A stretch of DNA of 35,966 bases from CAZITB01 sp964542055 (lineage in GTDB: Bacteria > Planctomycetota > Phycisphaerae > Sedimentisphaerales > CAMDDF01): the NCBI GenBank assembly GCA_964542055.1, contig CAZITB010000009.1:1-35966 (forward strand), in the 5' to 3' direction. The notes beneath the pieces were generated by a model, which saw nothing but the letters and a program-made list of their open reading frames with translations, was not told the DNA's origin and did not search any database. Shown piece by piece: positions 15,515 through 23,520 of the stretch (its first letter is position 1; the number at the start of each line of letters is the position of its first letter). The position numbers and the translations under genes were made by a program.

Positions 15515-17185
15515 ATGCCCAGACTAATTTCAAAGCTTTTAGCGGTTTCCTTTGCAGTTTTTTCTATCGCTCATGCGGAGGGTTCACTGTATTTACAGCC
15601 CGGTGCGCTGGATTTTATCGGAATATACGATTTGCGGGGAATTGATCCCAATTTAAACGGCCAGGATGTGAATGTGGCGGTCATAAGCCGCTCTGTTACC
15701 TATGAGGATGGTTTTCCTCTGAACGATTTCGCTGTGAATAGTGGACATCCGTGTTTTTTAAATTCTGAAATAAACCAGTACAGTTTTGCAGATGTGAATG
15801 TTTCAGTTTCGGAGCATGCCACTGCTGTTGCAAGTATTATAGCGGGTGATAATTCAGGTAAAATTTCCTATCTGCCAGGTGAGTTTTATTACGAAGGCGC
15901 TGCGCCGAAGTGCCGACTGGATGTTTACGAGTTCTGGTATTTTCTGCAGAATCATATCTATAAAAGTGAAAACGTGGATGCTGATGTGGTCTCGATCAGT
16001 TCGGGATCTACTTATGAGGACTGGTGGACGAGAGGTTTCGAAAGAATCGCTCAGTCGGGGGTTGTTGTTGTGGCAGGGATTGGAAACGGTACTAATGCAG
16101 ATGATCCGGTGCTGTATCCGGGGGGCAGTGCAAATACTATAGGGGTCGGTGTTGCTGAGAGTGTGATCGATCCGAATATTTCTGTCATGCTTTCGAATTT
16201 TGGTTTGCCAAGGACGGAGAATTCGAGTTTTGGCCCGGCTTCGAGGAAACGTTGCAAGCCTGATATCGTGGCGCCTGGTAATTGTATTGTTGCGGATGTG
16301 AATGATTCATTCCGGCTTAGTGGCAATTATTCCAGCTTCGCTACGCCGGTTGTTTCCGGGACGGCGGCTTTGCTGGTTGAAAAGATTAAAGAGGATTTCA
16401 ACGATGTTGTGCCTTTTTCTTTCAGGGGTATGCTGGTTAAATCGGTTCTGCTGAATTCTGCGGATAAGCTGCCCTACTGGCATAAAGGTTATCCGGGTGA
16501 AGAAGACGATCATACCGTCGCTTTGGATTATGTTCAGGGAGCCGGAATGGTTGATGCGTTCGGTGCGGCTGAAACATTGGATTCAAAAAGGTGGAGCATC
16601 GCTGAGATAAACGGAGGTGAGGTTTTCGATGTCAATTTTACTATAGATGATCCCAACGGAGAGTTTATTACTGCAACTTTGACGTTTAATTATAAATTTG
16701 AGGACAGCTATCCTTATAATCTGGTAAAAGCTCCGGATTTAAGGCTTGAACTTTGGGGGCTTGACGCGAACGACCCAGCGAAGGATGTTCTGATCGATTA
16801 TTCGGATTGCCCTTCTGGAACTGTTGAGCATATTTACGTTCAGGCGGATGGTAGTTTTAAGAATTATCTGCTGAGGGTTTCTTCGGATGATTTGGAGTCT
16901 GAGGAATTGACAGGATTTGCACTTTCATGGGAGGTGGAAAATCGAACTGAGGCAAATGAAATTTTGTATTACGATTTGAATAATGACGGGGTTGTTGACG
17001 ACCAGGATTTCATTTTGCTGATTAATAATTTTGGCAAGCCTGCACAATCAAAAAAGGGATACCGTTTAGGCGATCTGGATTATAATGGCAAGATCGAAAC
17101 GGAAGATCTGAAAGTTCTTATGACAAAAAAAGGTCAAAAGGCGTACTGGAAAAGCAAGCCTGATGACCTTTCAGTTGTAAATTGA
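15515..17185 (+). CDS. Exported S8-like (subtilase) protein with C-terminal dockerin
   Basis: Probably an exported subtilisin-fold peptidase. Seen: a Sec signal peptide (residues 1 to about 22, ending AHA); His101 in SEHATAVASIIAG; oxyanion Asn191 in GIGNGTN; and nucleophile Ser274 in SSFATPVVSGTAALL. At the usual catalytic Asp position the sequence is VNVAVISRSVTY, with Ser58 instead of Asp, so the triad is non-canonical unless a nearby Asp (Asp65 or Asp71) substitutes. The C-terminus carries two EF-hand-like loops, DLNNDGVVDDQDF (487-499) and DLDYNGKIETEDL (520-532), which form a type I dockerin. Residues about 370-480 look like a beta-rich P-domain-type module. The start is fixed by the signal peptide, but the promoter is so close that the mRNA should be leaderless. 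No exosortase sorting tail is present. Confidence 0.82.
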   Translation: MPRLISKLLAVSFAVFSIAHAEGSLYLQPGALDFIGIYDLRGIDPNLNGQDVNVAVISRSVTYEDGFPLNDFAVNSGHPCFLNSEINQYSFADVNVSVSEHATAVASIIAGDNSGKISYLPGEFYYEGAAPKCRLDVYEFWYFLQNHIYKSENVDADVVSISSGSTYEDWWTRGFERIAQSGVVVVAGIGNGTNADDPVLYPGGSANTIGVGVAESVIDPNISVMLSNFGLPRTENSSFGPASRKRCKPDIVAPGNCIVADVNDSFRLSGNYSSFATPVVSGTAALLVEKIKEDFNDVVPFSFRGMLVKSVLLNSADKLPYWHKGYPGEEDDHTVALDYVQGAGMVDAFGAAETLDSKRWSIAEINGGEVFDVNFTIDDPNGEFITATLTFNYKFEDSYPYNLVKAPDLRLELWGLDANDPAKDVLIDYSDCPSGTVEHIYVQADGSFKNYLLRVSSDDLESEELTGFALSWEVENRTEANEILYYDLNNDGVVDDQDFILLINNFGKPAQSKKGYRLGDLDYNGKIETEDLKVLMTKKGQKAYWKSKPDDLSVVN

Positions 17186-17191
17186 TTTTTG

Positions 17192-17458
17192 TTATGGATG
17201 ATCGAAGAACATCTGTTTAACTTCGACGCCCTCGATAGCATTTAATTTGTCCGCCAGTTCCTGACTTTTTTCGTTATCTGCCAGCATTTCCAGCACAATC
17301 AAACCGTTTGGTGAACAAAAATCACCACCGGTATCATGCAAACCCAAACGAGTGCGAATGGAACATCCGTATTCTGTGAAAAGTTCCTGAACCAACGAGA
17401 CGTGATGGGCTCTGTCAGTGATGTGAACTCCGAAAATCAAATGGTTTTCCAAGGGCAT
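17192..17458 (-). CDS. Small TM1266/ACT-like regulatory protein
   Basis: 88 residues with an alternating alpha/beta pattern like the ACT/NikR-C-type fold of the TM1266 family (often called iron-only hydrogenase system regulator). Seen: an N-terminal strand LIFGVHITDR, a helix VSLVQELFTEYG, a mid-region GLHDTGGDF, a strand GLIVLEML, and a final helix plus strand ending VEVKQMFFDHP. Several His and Cys residues (HITDRAHH, GDFC) could bind metal. An AAGGAG site precedes the ATG. It is the last gene of the four-gene redox operon, 20 nt after the aldo/keto reductase, and ends 6 nt from the convergent peptidase gene. The fold assignment is moderate and the ligand is unknown. Confidence 0.6.
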   Translation of the reverse strand: MPLENHLIFGVHITDRAHHVSLVQELFTEYGCSIRTRLGLHDTGGDFCSPNGLIVLEMLADNEKSQELADKLNAIEGVEVKQMFFDHP

Positions 17459-17478
17459 AAGTTATCTCCTTATCAATG

Positions 17479-18711
17479 TTATGCAAATTTTATCATGGCC
17501 TGATGCATCAAATCTGCAATCGGCAATTTACGTGGACAAGCTTTTTGTGCATTAGTGAAATCGGCATGTTTTAACTTGCTTGTAATGTCCGAGCCAATAG
17601 CGTCAAATTCCTGCAAAGCATAGGTTCTATCCTCATAACTATTTTCATACATCAGACAACGCATGACGTCTCGGATGTATGGCATATCGGGACAGGCCCG
17701 GCTGCAGATGTTTTCGCAACCGTCACAATAGTTTGAATATGTTTTTGAAGCATTTTGGTTTAGGATCGCAACGTCATCGGATTCAAGGTCTGTCTTGTCT
17801 AGAGCGGCTGCAACATTTGCTGTAAGAATCGTGGCGTTTGGCATCTGTGAGCAGATACAGCAGAATCTTTCGTCGTTCCAGACGGCTTTGAGTTTGGCCT
17901 GCTCGGCTGAATAGCCTTTGTTTTTGAAATGCGATACGAGTTTCCAGTCTGCATCTTCTTCGACGGTTTTGGCCTGTGTTTTCATGGCGATCAGTGCCTT
18001 GCCGCTTTTGTGGAAAGCATCAACAGCTTCCTGCATTTCCTGGTCATCAAGAAGCCTGTAATTGTATGTTGTCATGACCCCATCTATCCAGTCCAGTTCG
18101 GCGGCGGCTTTTATGCACTTGGCCATGTTGGAATGTGTGCTGAAACCGAAATATTTGATCCGGCCGCTTTCTTTGGCTTTTAACGACCACTGTTTCAACT
18201 CATCAGTAAGTTGGGCAGGGTCATTTAAACCGTGTACGCCGTAGTAAAGATCTACGTAATCGGTGTTCATTTTTTCAAGCGAGATTTGAAGTTTCTGCTC
18301 GACCTCGTCAATATTTTTGGCACCGCTTGCCTTGGTAACGATGAAAAGTTTCTTACGGACATCAGGTTTGCGTTTGATGAATTTGCCAATTCCGATTTCG
18401 CTTCTGCCGTTCATGTAGCCGTGGGCGGTGTCCCAGTAAGTTACGCCCCAGTTGATGGCACGCTGCATGTGCATTTGAGAATTTTCAATGTCAAACATGC
18501 CGCCTATCGAAAGAATCGAAACCTGCTGGTCAAATTTTCCGAACCTTCTTTTTGGCACTTGCGGGGTCTGATCTTTTTGTGACGGAGTATTTGAATCTTT
18601 TGGCGAATTTGCATCAGCAGCTTTAAGAACCGATCCTGCTGCCACGGCTGTAAATGCACCTACGCTTGCACTTCTGAAGAAATCTCTTCTGTTGATTTTT
18701 TTTGAACTCAT
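17479..18711 (-). CDS. Tat-exported aldo/keto reductase with 4Fe-4S motif
   Basis: Aldo/keto-reductase-fold oxidoreductase, predicted to be exported folded. Seen: a twin-arginine signal (NRRDFF, residues 7-12) followed by a hydrophobic stretch and a Ser/Pro/Gln-rich linker to about residue 52; the AKR tetrad Asp94 and Tyr99 in WDTAHGY, Lys127 in FIVTKAS, and His160 in YYGVHGL; and a C-terminal cluster motif C329-x2-C332-x3-C336-x3-C340-P, with another Cys-Pro at 392. Cytosolic AKRs use NADPH, which should be scarce outside the membrane, so electrons may come through the Fe-S site from the membrane ferredoxin encoded upstream. That is inference. GGGGAG lies directly before the ATG. The substrate is unknown. 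Confidence 0.85.
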   Translation of the reverse strand: MSSKKINRRDFFRSASVGAFTAVAAGSVLKAADANSPKDSNTPSQKDQTPQVPKRRFGKFDQQVSILSIGGMFDIENSQMHMQRAINWGVTYWDTAHGYMNGRSEIGIGKFIKRKPDVRKKLFIVTKASGAKNIDEVEQKLQISLEKMNTDYVDLYYGVHGLNDPAQLTDELKQWSLKAKESGRIKYFGFSTHSNMAKCIKAAAELDWIDGVMTTYNYRLLDDQEMQEAVDAFHKSGKALIAMKTQAKTVEEDADWKLVSHFKNKGYSAEQAKLKAVWNDERFCCICSQMPNATILTANVAAALDKTDLESDDVAILNQNASKTYSNYCDGCENICSRACPDMPYIRDVMRCLMYENSYEDRTYALQEFDAIGSDITSKLKHADFTNAQKACPRKLPIADLMHQAMIKFA

Positions 18712-18754
18712 AAGCTCCCCTTTCTAACTAAAGGTAATTTATTTTCAAGAATTA

Positions 18755-20494
18755 TTATAGAAAGATTTTTCTTTCCGGATTTCTAGTTTCGCCATCGGCG
18801 CTTACCCTAATGGCTCTTTTTCCGCTGACCGGGCATTCATGTTCGCAAATACCGCAACCAATACATTTTTCAATATCAACGACCGGTCTTTGAAGTCTAA
18901 CCTTAATATACACGGTTTGACCGGTTTTGACATCAAAATTATTTTCCTGGGTCTGATATTTTAGAGTTGACTGGTCATTTGCAGTTATTTTGACCATATC
19001 CCCTCCTCTTATATCGGCAGCGAGATAGTAGTCTCCGCTGGCGTAAGCACCAGGTTGCATATCTGATGTTTCGATAGTAATAAGGCCGGGCTGGGTGTCT
19101 GTTACTTTTTTGGCTGGGTTGCGTACCGGCTGGTAAGTGTCTGCTGTGAAAATTGCTTTTGGGCTTACGGGGCAGTTTTCCTGGCAAACAATGCAGGGTA
19201 TTCCCATTGCCCATGGCAGACAGCGGTTGCGGTCAACAAATGCTGTTCCGATCTTGATGGGTCCCTTGTCGGCAAATTCGCCTGTACCTTGTTTTTCGTC
19301 AAGAGTGATGGGACGTATGGCAGCGGTAGGACAGACGTAACTGCATGCGATGCAATTTAGCTGGCAGCCACTTGTGCCGATTCGATTGTTCAGCGTGGGT
19401 GTCCACATGGCTTCGAGGCCTTTATCGATTCCAACCGGCTGAATTACGTTTGTGGGGCATATCTTCATGCACTGGCCGCATTTGATGCATCTTTCGAGAA
19501 ATTTGGATTCTTCCAGCGAGCCGGGCGGACGTATGATAGAGTTGTCCCAGTTTTCGCCGGTTTTCGCGCTTAGCCGCAAAGCGGGAATGATAAAAACTCC
19601 TGCTGCGATCGAGCCGACAAAGCCGCGTCTGGTGACGTCGGGTGTGCTTTGTTCGCCAGCGGTGGATTTTGCGGTTTGGTAGCTGATAGTATCATGTTTG
19701 CAATCTTCTCTGCAGTTGAAGCACAATACGCATTCATTAATTTTGATCTTTTCGCCGGGGTCACAGCCGCCTTCGCAATTTCTATCGCATAATCGGCAGT
19801 TTATACAATCGGAAGTGTTTTTGCCGATCCTGAATATAGCAAATTTCCCGAAGAGACCGAACAAGGCTCCGAGGGGACAAACGAAACGGCAGAAAAATCG
19901 AGGTATTACCACGTTAAGCAATACAAATGTAAGAAATACCGCGGTTATAACCCACGCTCCGGTATAGGACCGGTCGATTGGCGAAAGCGTGTTATTGGTA
20001 TTATCTAATAATGGTACAAGGGCAAGATTGAAACTTCGGCTAACCAGCGGGATCGGATCAAGCAAGCCGGTAAGAAGTGAACGAACCCCGGGGGCCGCTG
20101 CGCCAATGAGCAGAATGATGAGAATATAATACTTGGTTTTTTGCCATTTGCGGTACTTGTTCAAGGCTATTTTTTTAGGGACTTTCTTTTTTCTATGTGC
20201 TAGATAGCCGGTAAATTGGTGGATTGATCCGAAAGGACAAACCCAACCGCAGAAAAACCGGCCGAAAATTACCGTCAGGATTAAGACCACCAGTGCTATC
20301 AAAAAAGGCCAGTAAAATGTGCCAGTACTCAAAAGCATTCCAATTGCGGTGAGCGGATCGCTCCATAAGAATGCGTTAACCGGCCAGCCGTCAATTTGCC
20401 ACCAGCCTTTACCTGCAGCAGTTACTATCGCGAACCACAGGAAGATTAAAAAGAAAAAAACCTGGGCGATTCTTCTAGCAGTTACAATTCTCAT
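18755..20494 (-). CDS. NapH-like membrane ferredoxin fused to multi-cluster Fe-S module
   Basis: Membrane electron-transfer protein. Seen: an N-terminal NapH/NosR/RdxA-like part with about five membrane helices and the two hallmark motifs CGWVCP (Cys82, Cys86) and CRFVCP (Cys202, Cys206), plus two ferredoxin-type Cys sets at 230-240 and 255-265. A twin-arginine-like segment, TRRGFVGSIAAGV at 288-300, precedes a hydrophobic stretch. A NapG-like Fe-S part follows, with Cys sets starting at 336, 377, 425 and 544. About six 4Fe-4S clusters are possible. The layout looks like a NapH-NapG fusion that retains the Tat-like signal of the second partner as an internal membrane segment. Its start overlaps the DUF362 stop by 4 nt. 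It probably carries electrons from quinol across the membrane; the acceptor is unproven. Confidence 0.85.
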   Translation of the reverse strand: MRIVTARRIAQVFFFLIFLWFAIVTAAGKGWWQIDGWPVNAFLWSDPLTAIGMLLSTGTFYWPFLIALVVLILTVIFGRFFCGWVCPFGSIHQFTGYLAHRKKKVPKKIALNKYRKWQKTKYYILIILLIGAAAPGVRSLLTGLLDPIPLVSRSFNLALVPLLDNTNNTLSPIDRSYTGAWVITAVFLTFVLLNVVIPRFFCRFVCPLGALFGLFGKFAIFRIGKNTSDCINCRLCDRNCEGGCDPGEKIKINECVLCFNCREDCKHDTISYQTAKSTAGEQSTPDVTRRGFVGSIAAGVFIIPALRLSAKTGENWDNSIIRPPGSLEESKFLERCIKCGQCMKICPTNVIQPVGIDKGLEAMWTPTLNNRIGTSGCQLNCIACSYVCPTAAIRPITLDEKQGTGEFADKGPIKIGTAFVDRNRCLPWAMGIPCIVCQENCPVSPKAIFTADTYQPVRNPAKKVTDTQPGLITIETSDMQPGAYASGDYYLAADIRGGDMVKITANDQSTLKYQTQENNFDVKTGQTVYIKVRLQRPVVDIEKCIGCGICEHECPVSGKRAIRVSADGETRNPERKIFL

Positions 20495-21480
20495 ATGCTT
20501 GCCTCCATAATTCCCAGTTTGGCAAAATCTGTCGATCCAATTCCCAGAGACTGGGCTTTGCCGATAAATGGCAGCTGGTCAATGCTCATATCGAGCAGGC
20601 CGGCACCGTAAGTGTCTGCGGCGACCATGTCGGTGCTGACGATCATCGTGTTTCGCTGGACTAAATCATCAATCGAACCGCCGGTTGGGCCGTTGCTTTT
20701 CATTACCATAGAACCGTCGAGAACAACGAAAGTGGGTTTAACCATTGTGGCCAGTTCGGAGATAATCTGGTGGATAGCCTGGTGGAAAATGCCTCTTTTG
20801 CCGCCTAACAAGCCGTACCAGTTTTTCATGGTCATGGATGCTCCGCTTCGGTGGTGGTCTTTTATGGGTGTTACGCCAATTAGCTTGGTAACCTTTTCGA
20901 AAGGTTTAGTAAGTACGGGCCATTTTCTTATTAGCTGGCCGTTTTCCAATGTAACAGACTCGAAAAACGTCTTTTTCGGCAATATTATTTGAGCTCCCGA
21001 TTCTGTAGCGGCTTTGCCAAGACCGGAAAATGTAAAGCAGCTTTGGGGATCGTTTATAGGGTTGTCTGTGACGATTACGTGCTTTGCCTTGCCGCGGTCA
21101 TAACATAGTTGGATTAACTTGCTCAGTGTTTGGGGGTTTGTTGTAGCACCTAGTACGGGGGCGCTGGCGAAAGCGATATTTGGTTTAATTAGAACGACAT
21201 CGCCTTCTTTGACGAATCTTTCGATACCGCCGAGAAGGTCCAGAGCTTTTTCGATAGCGAGGGTTCTATCGGGCGATTTGACGGCTGCGATTGTTTTTCC
21301 TTGTACTTTTGGAACCGAATAATCCGGTAAACCAGCGGAGACATGTTCAATCTGGCCGGTTGGGCCTTTTTTGTCCAGAAGAAGATACGCTCCAACCGAT
21401 GATACACCGATGACTGCTCCGGCTTTTCCGCATCTTGACATAAACTCCCTGCGGTCGAAATTTTTGTTTTCGTTAGCCAT
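20491..21480 (-). CDS. Tat-signal DUF362 protein
   Basis: A 329-residue DUF362-family protein with a twin-arginine signal (FDRREFMSRCGKAGAV, residues 8-23). Seen family features: VVLIKPNIAF, the ATTNPQTL and VTDNP motifs, GLLGGKRGIFHQ, and a C-terminal VVLDGSMVMKSNGPTGG. DUF362 proteins often sit beside or are fused to ferredoxins, and their reaction is not established. It is the first gene of the redox operon; its stop overlaps the start of the NapH-like gene (ATGA), so the two are likely translated together. A promoter candidate lies at 21508-21536. No Cys cluster motif is visible in the mature part, so it likely does not hold a 4Fe-4S centre itself. Confidence 0.85.
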   Translation of the reverse strand: MANENKNFDRREFMSRCGKAGAVIGVSSVGAYLLLDKKGPTGQIEHVSAGLPDYSVPKVQGKTIAAVKSPDRTLAIEKALDLLGGIERFVKEGDVVLIKPNIAFASAPVLGATTNPQTLSKLIQLCYDRGKAKHVIVTDNPINDPQSCFTFSGLGKAATESGAQIILPKKTFFESVTLENGQLIRKWPVLTKPFEKVTKLIGVTPIKDHHRSGASMTMKNWYGLLGGKRGIFHQAIHQIISELATMVKPTFVVLDGSMVMKSNGPTGGSIDDLVQRNTMIVSTDMVAADTYGAGLLDMSIDQLPFIGKAQSLGIGSTDFAKLGIMEASI

Positions 21481-21507
21481 TTTATATTCCTAAAACTAAG
21501 TCCTAGT

Positions 21508-21536
21508 ATTGTAATAGAAATTGAGCCGGAAATCAA
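21508..21536 (-). promoter_or_regulatory. Promoter candidate for the redox operon
   Basis: On the - strand, TTGATT (21536-21531) and TACAAT (21513-21508) are 17 bp apart. Transcription would start near 21501, about 20 nt before the DUF362 ATG at 21480, with an AGGAA ribosome site between. The match is moderate: -35 4/6 and -10 5/6. Confidence 0.5.
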
Positions 21537-21705
21537 AAGATATTTGACTAAGGTTTTTTGGTCGCTTTTTTGCTATTTAATAATAATTTCAAGCAAATGT
21601 TGAATATTTTAGTTCTAATTTATTTTGGATCAGTGACTTACACACTATTTTGGATATTCAAGGCCATTCAACACAATATCTTGTGGGAATTAGGTCGATT
21701 TACCT

Positions 21706-21734
21706 TGACTCTACACAAGCAAAAGCATATACTT
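21706..21734 (+). promoter_or_regulatory. Promoter for the FlgI-like gene
   Basis: TTGACT (21706-21711) and TATACT (21729-21734) are separated by exactly 17 bp. Transcription would start near 21741, leaving a leader of about 74 nt before the ATG at 21815. Both hexamers match consensus at 5 of 6 positions. Confidence 0.62.
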
Positions 21735-21814
21735 GCTGGCAAGCTTACCCCTTTGAATGAACTAATATCGGACGACGCTGTAATATTGTAAAAACCCTTA
21801 CAAGGGGAATCTTC

Positions 21815-23464
21815 ATGAATGGATTAAAAAAATACTATATATGGATTTTGATTAGCTTATTTTCAGTGCTAGTTGGGTGCCAACCGGCTTCTACCGATGG
21901 ACCTATAAGGGGCCCTGCTGCTAGTGAAAAGGCTGTTTTGGAAACCGAGCCTGACACACGTACTGTGGGAGATGTGGGAGGAATTGCCGGTTTTGGCCCC
22001 TCTCAGCTTCAGGGTTTTGGGCTGGTAACAGGTTTATCGAATACAGGTTCAAAGGATTGTCCGCCTGCCATAAGGGACTATTTAACGGGATATATGAAAA
22101 CTCAGCTGCCTCCCGATTCTAAGGTAAGTCCGACCCAGCTTCTTAATAATCCAGATACGTCAGTGGTATCAATTCTGGGGTTATTGCCTGCGGGGGCGGT
22201 GAAAAATGAAAAATTCGATCTGATCGTCAGCAGTATAAAGGCAACCGAAACCGTATCTTTGGCTGGGGGCAGGCTGCTTCCGTCGGAGCTGAAATATCAG
22301 ACGGCAGGTGTAGGTCAAACTTTACCACTGGCCAGAGCCGAGGGAGCAGTTTTTCTGCCATCGCAGGATAATCCGCTTTTCGGTTACATTTTAAACGGCG
22401 GTTCTGTAATAAATACGCAAAAGATAGTTTTTAAGATGAACGAAGGCAACTTTTCATTAATAAGTGTTGTCCGCGATGTTATAAATGCCAAATTCGGCAG
22501 CAGAACCGCAGTGGCTGTTAATAAGAATATAATTAATTTGACCATTCCGCCGGATTACGTTGAGCGGAAGTTAGACTTTTTGAATTTGGTCCAGAGCCTG
22601 CCACTTTTTCAAGAGGTGGCTAAGGATACGCTCATCAAAGAGCTAATATCAGAGTTAAAAACGGCACAAGGTGGAAAATTTGAAAGGTTACAGTACCGGC
22701 TTAAAGCCATCGGCAAGCCAGTTGCCAGGCAATTGATTTCTTTGCTGGACTCTAAGGATCCAAAGATTCGATTGGCTGCTGCGGAAATACTTCTTTTTGT
22801 AGGCAATTATGAAGGTTTTCAGCCTTTGACGGAATTCGCGTTTAATGGGACATTGGAACAAAAATTGGTAGCTGTTGAAAGTCTGGCGTTTGATGCCAGG
22901 CGAAAGGATGTAACCGGAGTTTTGACCAGGCTTTTAGGTGATGAACATTTGGAAGTAAAGTTGAAGGCTTATGAACATCTGCGAAGATTTAATGATCTGG
23001 CAATTGCAGAAAATAAAGTAGAGACTTCTTCAGGTGTATTTGAGCTGTCAAGAATTGTTCAAAGCGATGAACCTATTGTGTGGGGGGCAAGAAGCGGTGC
23101 GCCCAGAATTGCACTGTTCGGTTCTCCGATCTATTGCAAGGATGATATTTTTGTAGATGATGGTGAATTGATGATCAATTCGCTTCCCGGGACTAAGAGT
23201 GTTACCCTTGTTAAAAAAGTTTCGGAAACGGGAAAAATTATAAAGATCAACTGTTCGAATGAACTTGGTGCTGTTATAACCAGACTTTGCCAGGTATCGG
23301 GCACAAAACGTGTTAACGGCAACGAACTGGTAAAAACCGGCTTAGGAGTGAGCTATTCCAGGATGTTGAAATTTGTGGAAAAGATGCATCTTAAAGGCGC
23401 ATTCGATGCAGATTTTTATCTTGGAGCGGAACCGAATATAAGAAAAGCCGTGAATATTGAATGA
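21815..23464 (+). CDS. FlgI-like (P-ring fold) lipoprotein with HEAT-like repeats
   Basis: The N-terminal part resembles flagellar P-ring protein FlgI. Seen: LQGFGLVTGLSNTGSK (residues 65-80), SILGLLPAGAVKNEKFDLIVSS with VSLAGGRLLPSEL (119-159), and a ring-building-like segment to about 260. Unlike FlgI, it begins with a lipoprotein signal (VLVGC, Cys22). Residues about 270-395 form HEAT-like helical repeats (PVARQLISLLDSKDPKIRLAAAEIL), followed by an unrecognised beta-rich C-terminal domain of about 150 residues. FlgI is usually about 360 residues; this is 549. No flagellar gene is nearby. The ribosome site AAGGGG lies 7 nt before the ATG. It may form a periplasmic or outer-membrane ring in a non-flagellar context, which is inference. 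The fold similarity is convincing; the function is not known. Confidence 0.78.
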   Translation: MNGLKKYYIWILISLFSVLVGCQPASTDGPIRGPAASEKAVLETEPDTRTVGDVGGIAGFGPSQLQGFGLVTGLSNTGSKDCPPAIRDYLTGYMKTQLPPDSKVSPTQLLNNPDTSVVSILGLLPAGAVKNEKFDLIVSSIKATETVSLAGGRLLPSELKYQTAGVGQTLPLARAEGAVFLPSQDNPLFGYILNGGSVINTQKIVFKMNEGNFSLISVVRDVINAKFGSRTAVAVNKNIINLTIPPDYVERKLDFLNLVQSLPLFQEVAKDTLIKELISELKTAQGGKFERLQYRLKAIGKPVARQLISLLDSKDPKIRLAAAEILLFVGNYEGFQPLTEFAFNGTLEQKLVAVESLAFDARRKDVTGVLTRLLGDEHLEVKLKAYEHLRRFNDLAIAENKVETSSGVFELSRIVQSDEPIVWGARSGAPRIALFGSPIYCKDDIFVDDGELMINSLPGTKSVTLVKKVSETGKIIKINCSNELGAVITRLCQVSGTKRVNGNELVKTGLGVSYSRMLKFVEKMHLKGAFDADFYLGAEPNIRKAVNIE

Positions 23465-23471
23465 TTAGAAG

Positions 23472-23500
23472 TTAGAACCGTTAAAATTCAGGCATATAAT
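23472..23500 (+). promoter_or_regulatory. Possible smc promoter
   Basis: A perfect TATAAT at 23495-23500 lies 21 nt before the smc GTG. The -35 at 17 bp, TTAGAA (23472-23477), matches consensus at only 3 of 6 positions. Transcription would start near 23507, just before the GGAG site at 23510-23513. smc may also be read from the promoter of the FlgI-like gene. Confidence 0.4.
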
Positions 23501-23520
23501 AAAAGGATTGGAGTACAGCT

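Larger units (their letters stand above)
21481..21814. other. Divergent intergenic region DUF362 / FlgI-like gene
   Basis: These 334 nt hold two promoter candidates (21508-21536, - and 21706-21734, +). A 77-codon open frame at 21558-21791 was considered and not accepted as a gene. Near the FlgI-like start, AAGGGG (21802-21807), which serves as the ribosome site, is complementary to CCCCTT at 21749-21754 and partly to CCCT at 21795-21798. A leader that masks the ribosome site is possible but weakly supported. Confidence 0.6.

Noticed and set aside
21558..21791. 77-codon hydrophobic open frame between the DUF362 and FlgI-like genes.
   Set aside because: It starts with TTG, lacks a ribosome site, and contains a near-consensus promoter (21706-21734) for the next gene.
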